A stretch of 64,000 bases of DNA from Caballeronia sp. dw_19. Its GTDB lineage: Bacteria; Pseudomonadota; Gammaproteobacteria; Burkholderiales; Burkholderiaceae. Position 1 is the first letter of the stretch, and each line of letters begins with the position of its first letter. Below, in pieces: positions 59,580-64,000 of this stretch. The stretch is taken from the NCBI RefSeq assembly GCF_018449515.1, contig NZ_JAAVUQ010000023.1, positions 62,001 through 126,000 on the forward strand. The letters are read 5' to 3'. The notes below the pieces were generated by a model that was not told the DNA's origin, did no database searches, and saw only the letters and a program-made list of their open reading frames with translations. Position numbers and translations under genes: made by a program.

Positions 59580-61380
59580 GCGCCAGTTCCTGACGTTCGG
59601 CCAGCAGGCCGTGAATCTGCGATACGACCGCCGCGCCCTCGCCCACCGCCGCCGCCACTCGTTTGGTCGACGCCGAACGCACATCGCCAATGGCAAACAC
59701 GCCCGGCACGCTGGTTTCCAGCGAGGTCGAGCCGTCCGCGTGGCCGGCATGGGCAGCGGACCCCGTCAGTACGAAACCCTTGCCGTCGGTGTTGACATTG
59801 CAGCCGCGCAGCCACGCCGTGTTCGGGTTGGCGCCGGTAAAGAGGAACAGATGCCGTGCGTCGAGCGTGAGCGGACCGTCAGGCGTCTTGCAATGCACGG
59901 CGGCGAGCGTCCGGCCATCGCCTTCCAGCGACTCGATCTGCGTGCGTGTATGCACCGTCACGTTCGGCAATGCCGCGATCCGGTCGATCAGGTACTTCGA
60001 CATGCTGAGTTCCAGCCCCGGCCCGCGGATCAGCAGATGCACCCGCGCCGCGTGCGAGGCGAGATACACCACCGCTTGGCCCGCTGAATTGCCGCCGCCC
60101 ACCAGCACGACTTCCGAGCCCTTGCAGAGCTTCCCTTCGACCGGCGATGCCCAGTAATACGTGCCATGCCCTTCGAATTTTTCGAGCCCGACAATATCCG
60201 GCCGCCGATAAGCCGCGCCCGTCGCGATCACGATCGTATGCGAGCTCACGCGCTGCCCGTTCATCAGCTCGATCTGGATCGGCATGCAGTCGCAGTGAAG
60301 CGACTTGATCTCGGTCGGAATGGCGATGTGCGCACCGAACTTCTGCGCCTGCACGAACGCTCGCCCGGCCAATGCCTGACCGGAAATACCGGTCGGAAAG
60401 CCGAGATAGTTTTCGATCCGTGAACTTGCGCCGGCCTGGCCGCCGGGCGCGCGGCAATCGAATACCGCCACCGACAACCCCTCGGACGCCGCATACACGG
60501 CCGTCGCCAATCCGGCCGGCCCGGCGCCGACGACCGCGACATCGTAGATATGCGCCGGATCGAATTCCGGCAGCCAGCCGAGTTGCGACGCGAGCTGGTT
60601 TTCATCGGGCGCGCGCATCACCGTGCCGTCGGGACAAATGACAAGCGGGAAATCCGCCTTCGATGTCGAGATCCGTTCGAGCAACGCAATGGCTTCGGGA
60701 TCGGTACACGCGTCGATCACGGTGTGCGGATAACCGTTGCGGCTCAAAAAGCCTTGCAGCGATACCAGCCGTCCATCGTCCGACTGGCCGACGAGAATCG
60801 GCCCGCTACCCTTTTCGATCAAGCCGACGCGACGCAGGATCAGCGAGCGCATGATCCGTTCGCCGAGTTCCGCTTCCGCCACCAGCAGCGCGCGCAGCCG
60901 CTCGGGCACGATCAGGATGGCTTCGACGTCTTCTATCGCGTGACCATCGACCAACGCGGGCTTGCCTGACAACTGGGCGACTTCCGCCAGGTATTGCCCG
61001 GGCTCCGCCTCGGTCACCAGATGCACGTGGCCCAGTCCGTCGCGCCGCGTAATCCGCACCCGGCCGTTCAACAGCACGAACATGCCCGGGCCGGGCACGC
61101 CGACTTCGAACATGAGTTCGCCCGCGCGCCAGTACTGCACGTTGCCGAAGCGCCGCATGCGGTCGATTTCCTCGACCGTGAGATACGGGTACATCTGGTG
61201 CTTGCGGCTTTGGAGCGGCGAGAACGGGGCGTCGGCCGCGGCTTCCGTCGGCGCCACGCTGATCGTGTCGTTCATGATCGCGTTGAGATCTTCCGACACA
61301 GGCTGCTCACGGTCACGCCATTCCGCGTGACCGTGACCATGGTCGTGTGCTTCGTTCGTCCCTTCGAGCGGAGTACTCAT
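59557..61380 (-). CDS. Cyclic-nucleotide-binding/thioredoxin-reductase-like fusion
   Basis: 607 residues. A cNMP-binding domain covers about 70-185 (YWRAGELMFEVGVPGPGMF), a thioredoxin-like segment about 190-275 (VSLQGFLSRNGYPHTVIDAC), and a TrxR-type FAD/NAD oxidoreductase the rest (VAVVGAGPAGLATAVYAASE, EVVLVGGGNSAGQAVVYLA, VFAIGDVRS). The redox CxxC of real thioredoxin reductases is missing where expected (GHGTYYWASPVEGKLCKGSE). It ends overlapping the convergent histidine kinase gene by 23 bases and starts within the stop of the DedA-rhodanese gene (ATGA). Confidence 0.85.
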   Translation of the reverse strand: MSTPLEGTNEAHDHGHGHAEWRDREQPVSEDLNAIMNDTISVAPTEAAADAPFSPLQSRKHQMYPYLTVEEIDRMRRFGNVQYWRAGELMFEVGVPGPGMFVLLNGRVRITRRDGLGHVHLVTEAEPGQYLAEVAQLSGKPALVDGHAIEDVEAILIVPERLRALLVAEAELGERIMRSLILRRVGLIEKGSGPILVGQSDDGRLVSLQGFLSRNGYPHTVIDACTDPEAIALLERISTSKADFPLVICPDGTVMRAPDENQLASQLGWLPEFDPAHIYDVAVVGAGPAGLATAVYAASEGLSVAVFDCRAPGGQAGASSRIENYLGFPTGISGQALAGRAFVQAQKFGAHIAIPTEIKSLHCDCMPIQIELMNGQRVSSHTIVIATGAAYRRPDIVGLEKFEGHGTYYWASPVEGKLCKGSEVVLVGGGNSAGQAVVYLASHAARVHLLIRGPGLELSMSKYLIDRIAALPNVTVHTRTQIESLEGDGRTLAAVHCKTPDGPLTLDARHLFLFTGANPNTAWLRGCNVNTDGKGFVLTGSAAHAGHADGSTSLETSVPGVFAIGDVRSASTKRVAAAVGEGAAVVSQIHGLLAERQELALKAGAVA

Positions 61381-62456
61381 GCGTGACGATCTCCATGCAG
61401 GTAGACGGCGTCACGCAGCGCGCCTTTGTCGGCGGACGGCGCTTTCGCCGGCCACGGGCACATGGCGGCCATCTCGCCCAGGTCCTCGCGCGCGCCGCCG
61501 AAGTCGGTGAGCGGCTTGAGGTCGAGACCGGCGAGACGCCAGGCGTCGAGTCCGCCGGTCAGCGGCACGACGTCCTTGAAACCGGCAGTGCGGAGTGCCT
61601 TGGCCATCCACGCCGCCGATACCTCGTTCGGACACGAGCAGTAAATGATGATCTTCTGATCCGGCTGGTAACTTTCCACGATCTTCTGCAATTCGCGTTC
61701 ATCGGCGAAAACGGAGCCTGGAATCACGAAGGGATCGAGCACGCGTTTCTCCGCGGAACGGATATCGAAGATAGCGGGCAGCGGTTGGTTCTCCATCAGC
61801 GCATACAGTTCATCGACGGTGATGCGCGCCGTTTCCAGCGTCTTCATCAGCATCTTCCGGCGCCAGTAGCGGTAGGCCACGTAACAGGCCAGTGCGACCG
61901 CCACGACCAGCAGCGCTTGCCTTCCGAGCCGCGCGATCATGGCGAACACCATGTCGAGCTCGGCCGCGAAGATCACGCCCACCGCGAGTCCTACCGCGGC
62001 CCATAACGCCACGCCCACACCGTCATGCGCGATGAACGAGCGCGTGCGCACGCCCATTGCACCGGCGAGCGGCACCGAAACCAGCGACAAACCCGGAATG
62101 AATTTCGCGACAAGCAGCACGCGCACGCCCCAGCGGCCAAAAAAACGCTCGGTTTTTTTCACGCAGGTATCGCGCGACAAGGACAGCTTGCAGATGGTCT
62201 TGAGCGTGCGGTCGCCGTAGCGGCGGCCGCCCTGGAACCAGACGAGATCGCCCAGAACGCCGCCGACCACGGCAATGCCGAGCATCAGCGCGAGATGGGG
62301 CCACAAGGCCTGGCCGTTGAAGCCCATCATGGCCACCGACGCACCGACCACGATCAATGTAGGCATGGCGGGAACGGGCAGGCCGAGCGCCGCGCCCATG
62401 ACGTTGAAAAAGACGATTGCCGGACCATACCGGTCAGCCAGATCATGCAACAGCAT
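61377..62456 (-). CDS. DedA-family membrane protein fused to a rhodanese domain
   Basis: 359 residues. N-terminal DedA/SNARE-assoc domain with membrane segments (PAMPTLIVVGASVAMMGF, LALMLGIAVVGGVLGDLVWF) and the motif FFGRWGVRVLLVAKFIPGLS. C-terminal rhodanese from about 225 with active-site Cys in IIIYCSCPNEVSAAWMAKAL. The fusion suggests membrane-bound sulfur transfer or redox signalling. GGAGA upstream of the ATG; coupled to the following cNMP/TrxR-like gene by ATGA. Confidence 0.88.
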   Translation of the reverse strand: MLLHDLADRYGPAIVFFNVMGAALGLPVPAMPTLIVVGASVAMMGFNGQALWPHLALMLGIAVVGGVLGDLVWFQGGRRYGDRTLKTICKLSLSRDTCVKKTERFFGRWGVRVLLVAKFIPGLSLVSVPLAGAMGVRTRSFIAHDGVGVALWAAVGLAVGVIFAAELDMVFAMIARLGRQALLVVAVALACYVAYRYWRRKMLMKTLETARITVDELYALMENQPLPAIFDIRSAEKRVLDPFVIPGSVFADERELQKIVESYQPDQKIIIYCSCPNEVSAAWMAKALRTAGFKDVVPLTGGLDAWRLAGLDLKPLTDFGGAREDLGEMAAMCPWPAKAPSADKGALRDAVYLHGDRHA

Positions 62457-62823
62457 GGGATTCTCCTGCAGGTTGTGCAGCGCTGGATTCGGGTGTGGAA
62501 AGCCTGAACGCCGTGGGCGCTTCGCGCGAAGCGCTTACTTTATACGGCTCGTTTGACGGCCTTGCGATGAAGCGCAATGAGTCCGGGAACGCAGTTGGAA
62601 GCTACGCCGGGCTGCGAGCCGCTCCGCGCAACGCCCGGCTGTTCTTGGCCGCTCCGCGTTCCTGTCATGCGCGCCGCGATGCGCCGCCGCATTCATGAAA
62701 TGAGTGTAGCGCGGATTGGCGAGAATGCCGATGGTCGTGGCCTTTCCCAGGACCCGGTTCTTCTGCGCGCACCGTCTAAAACGCGTGCCAGAAGCCGCTT
62801 GTTTTCGCTTTGTCGCTTCGTGG
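62457..62823. other. Intergenic region
   Basis: About 367 GC-rich bases with only short, unconvincing open frames. No terminator, promoter pair or RNA gene is clear. Confidence 0.5.
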
Positions 62824-64000
62824 TCACTTCAGCCCGAAGTCTACCCGCGTGGGCGCACCCTTGTCCTTGATGCCATCCGCGTTGAGGTGCGGGGCGACGA
62901 TGAAGATCCGCTTGCTGTCGATCTTGCCTTCGAAATATTGCTTCACCACCGACGCGCGCCGCTGCGCAAGCGCGCCGAGCGCGCCCTCGTCCACCGGCGC
63001 GTGCTCCGCGAGCGCGGCTTTCATGTCCGCGTCGGGCACGCTCTTCGTCATGCCGATCAGGTTGCGCGGTTTCTTGAAGTCCGCGCTTTTATACGCTTTC
63101 GTGAGGAATTTGCTGTATTCATCGGCGGAAATGGGGATGGTCGACGGATTGATGTTCGGATTGTCCTCGCTCGCGTCCTTCATCTTCGCCAGCCGCACCT
63201 GCCGGTCAACATAGGCCGCGCGCAACCCGGGTTCGTCCAGCGCCGGGTCTACCCGCGCCGATATCTCCAGCGTGATCGACGGTTTGTCCGCCAGCGCTTT
63301 CGCGATGGTGTCGAGTTTTTCATTCGCCGCGTCGCTGAGCGTGGCCGAACCCGGATCGAATTCCACGTAACCGAGTTCCTCGGGGTTCTTGCCGCCGAAC
63401 GCATTCGCCAGTAACGAGAACGGCGCGGTCACCGCGCGCTCGACAAGGTGAAGGATTGCCGTCCAGACCAACGCGCCGATCGAGAATTGCGGGTCCGACA
63501 GCGAGCCGGAAACGGGGATGTCGACGTCGATCTCGCCTTTCGAATTCTTCAGCAGCGACACCGCGAGCCGCACCGGCAGTTTGGTCGCGGTCGTGTTGTC
63601 GACGTGATCGCCGAACGTGAGTTGATCGATGAAAAGATGATTGTTCGCGGTGAGCTTTTCGTCGGCGAGCGTGTAGTGCAGATCGACGTTGAGCTTGCCC
63701 TTCGTGATCGGATAACCCGCATATTTTGCCGAATACGGCGAGATATTCGGTAATTCGACATCGTGCGCGCTCGCGGTCAGATCCAGCGACGGTTTCGCGA
63801 TCAGCGGATTTACGACCCCTTTGATCGATACCGGTCCGTTCGCGGACAGCTTCGCGGCGACATCGACGGGCGCGGGCGTGGTCGAATGCGTGCCGAATGC
63901 GCCGATAGTGCCGGTGATCGAAACCAGGTTCGCGGTGAAATTCGGCTTGATGAAATTATCGGTATAGGTCACGCGGCCGTTTTGCAGCACGAGCTGGCCG
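62824..64000 (-). CDS. DUF748 domain protein (partial, cut by window edge)
   Basis: At least 392 residues are present; the reading frame stays open to the right edge (GQLVLQNGRVTYTDNF), so the N-terminal part is outside. Repeated AsmA/DUF748 beta segments (VDVAAKLSANGPVSIKGVVN, KLNVDLHYTLADEKLTANN), the sequence DQLTFGDHVDNTTATKLPVR, and IDVDIPVSGSLSDPQFSIGA typical of DUF748. A C-terminal region contains an OmpA-like pattern (VEFDPGSATLSDAANEKLDT, RRASVVKQYF). Probably an inner-membrane/periplasmic protein of the AsmA superfamily. Confidence 0.88.
   Translation of the reverse strand, partial: GQLVLQNGRVTYTDNFIKPNFTANLVSITGTIGAFGTHSTTPAPVDVAAKLSANGPVSIKGVVNPLIAKPSLDLTASAHDVELPNISPYSAKYAGYPITKGKLNVDLHYTLADEKLTANNHLFIDQLTFGDHVDNTTATKLPVRLAVSLLKNSKGEIDVDIPVSGSLSDPQFSIGALVWTAILHLVERAVTAPFSLLANAFGGKNPEELGYVEFDPGSATLSDAANEKLDTIAKALADKPSITLEISARVDPALDEPGLRAAYVDRQVRLAKMKDASEDNPNINPSTIPISADEYSKFLTKAYKSADFKKPRNLIGMTKSVPDADMKAALAEHAPVDEGALGALAQRRASVVKQYFEGKIDSKRIFIVAPHLNADGIKDKGAPTRVDFGLK

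Overview
The window reads as a chromosome segment of a Burkholderiaceae bacterium, most likely Paraburkholderia or Caballeronia. The grounds are the high-GC coding style, the TCA-cycle block (sdhCDAB-sdhE-gltA, a GntR regulator, mdh, a CitE-like gene, prpC, prpD, acnA), and the PaoABC-type aldehyde oxidoreductase. Genus is inferred from gene order recalled for that family; no rRNA or tRNA gene is visible to confirm it.

Region 1 (1-22.2 kb) is accessory DNA. A plasmid-like element appears twice: positions 1-6097 recur at 9000-15096 with an offset of 8,999 bases and no difference found where compared. Each copy holds, on the minus strand, a small unknown gene, a tyrosine recombinase and a 1,021-residue primase-helicase, and on the plus strand an XRE repressor and a SymE toxin. 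A long structured non-coding stretch carries a 16-bp-arm inverted repeat and an attC-like hairpin. A ribbon-helix-helix gene next to copy B is surrounded by GTTAC-N3-GTAAC palindromes, one of which also lies in each copy. Between the copies lie two orphan Rhs C-terminal toxin cassettes with their immunity genes and a decayed symE tail. To the right of copy B stands a third immunity gene and one full-length rhs gene. The layout looks like a growing store of Rhs tips into which a symE-carrying element was inserted or copied repeatedly.

Region 2 (22.7-32.4 kb) is one compact plus-strand operon for a type II secretion / type IV pilus hybrid: GspG, GspF, GspE, proteins in the positions of PilM, PilN, PilO and PilP, a secretin with TPR-like and cohesin-like ends, and three more pilin-like proteins. 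Many junctions are GTGA stop-start overlaps.

Region 3 (32.5-47.3 kb) is core metabolism. Citrate synthase, SdhE and succinate dehydrogenase read leftwards, followed by a GntR regulator with a perfect 20-bp palindrome next to its start. Malate dehydrogenase, a CitE-like lyase, 2-methylcitrate synthase, a secreted MliC-like protein, PrpD and aconitase A read rightwards, so the TCA and methylcitrate cycles share a neighbourhood.

Region 4 (47.4-64 kb) has a FitAB-type toxin-antitoxin pair with a palindromic operator, a succinate-semialdehyde dehydrogenase, a FUSC-type membrane protein, a PaoABC-like molybdenum aldehyde oxidoreductase, an oxidoreductase operon resembling MsrPQ facing a two-component system, an unusual cNMP-binding/thioredoxin-reductase-like fusion coupled to a DedA-rhodanese fusion, and the C-terminal part of a DUF748 protein cut by the window edge.
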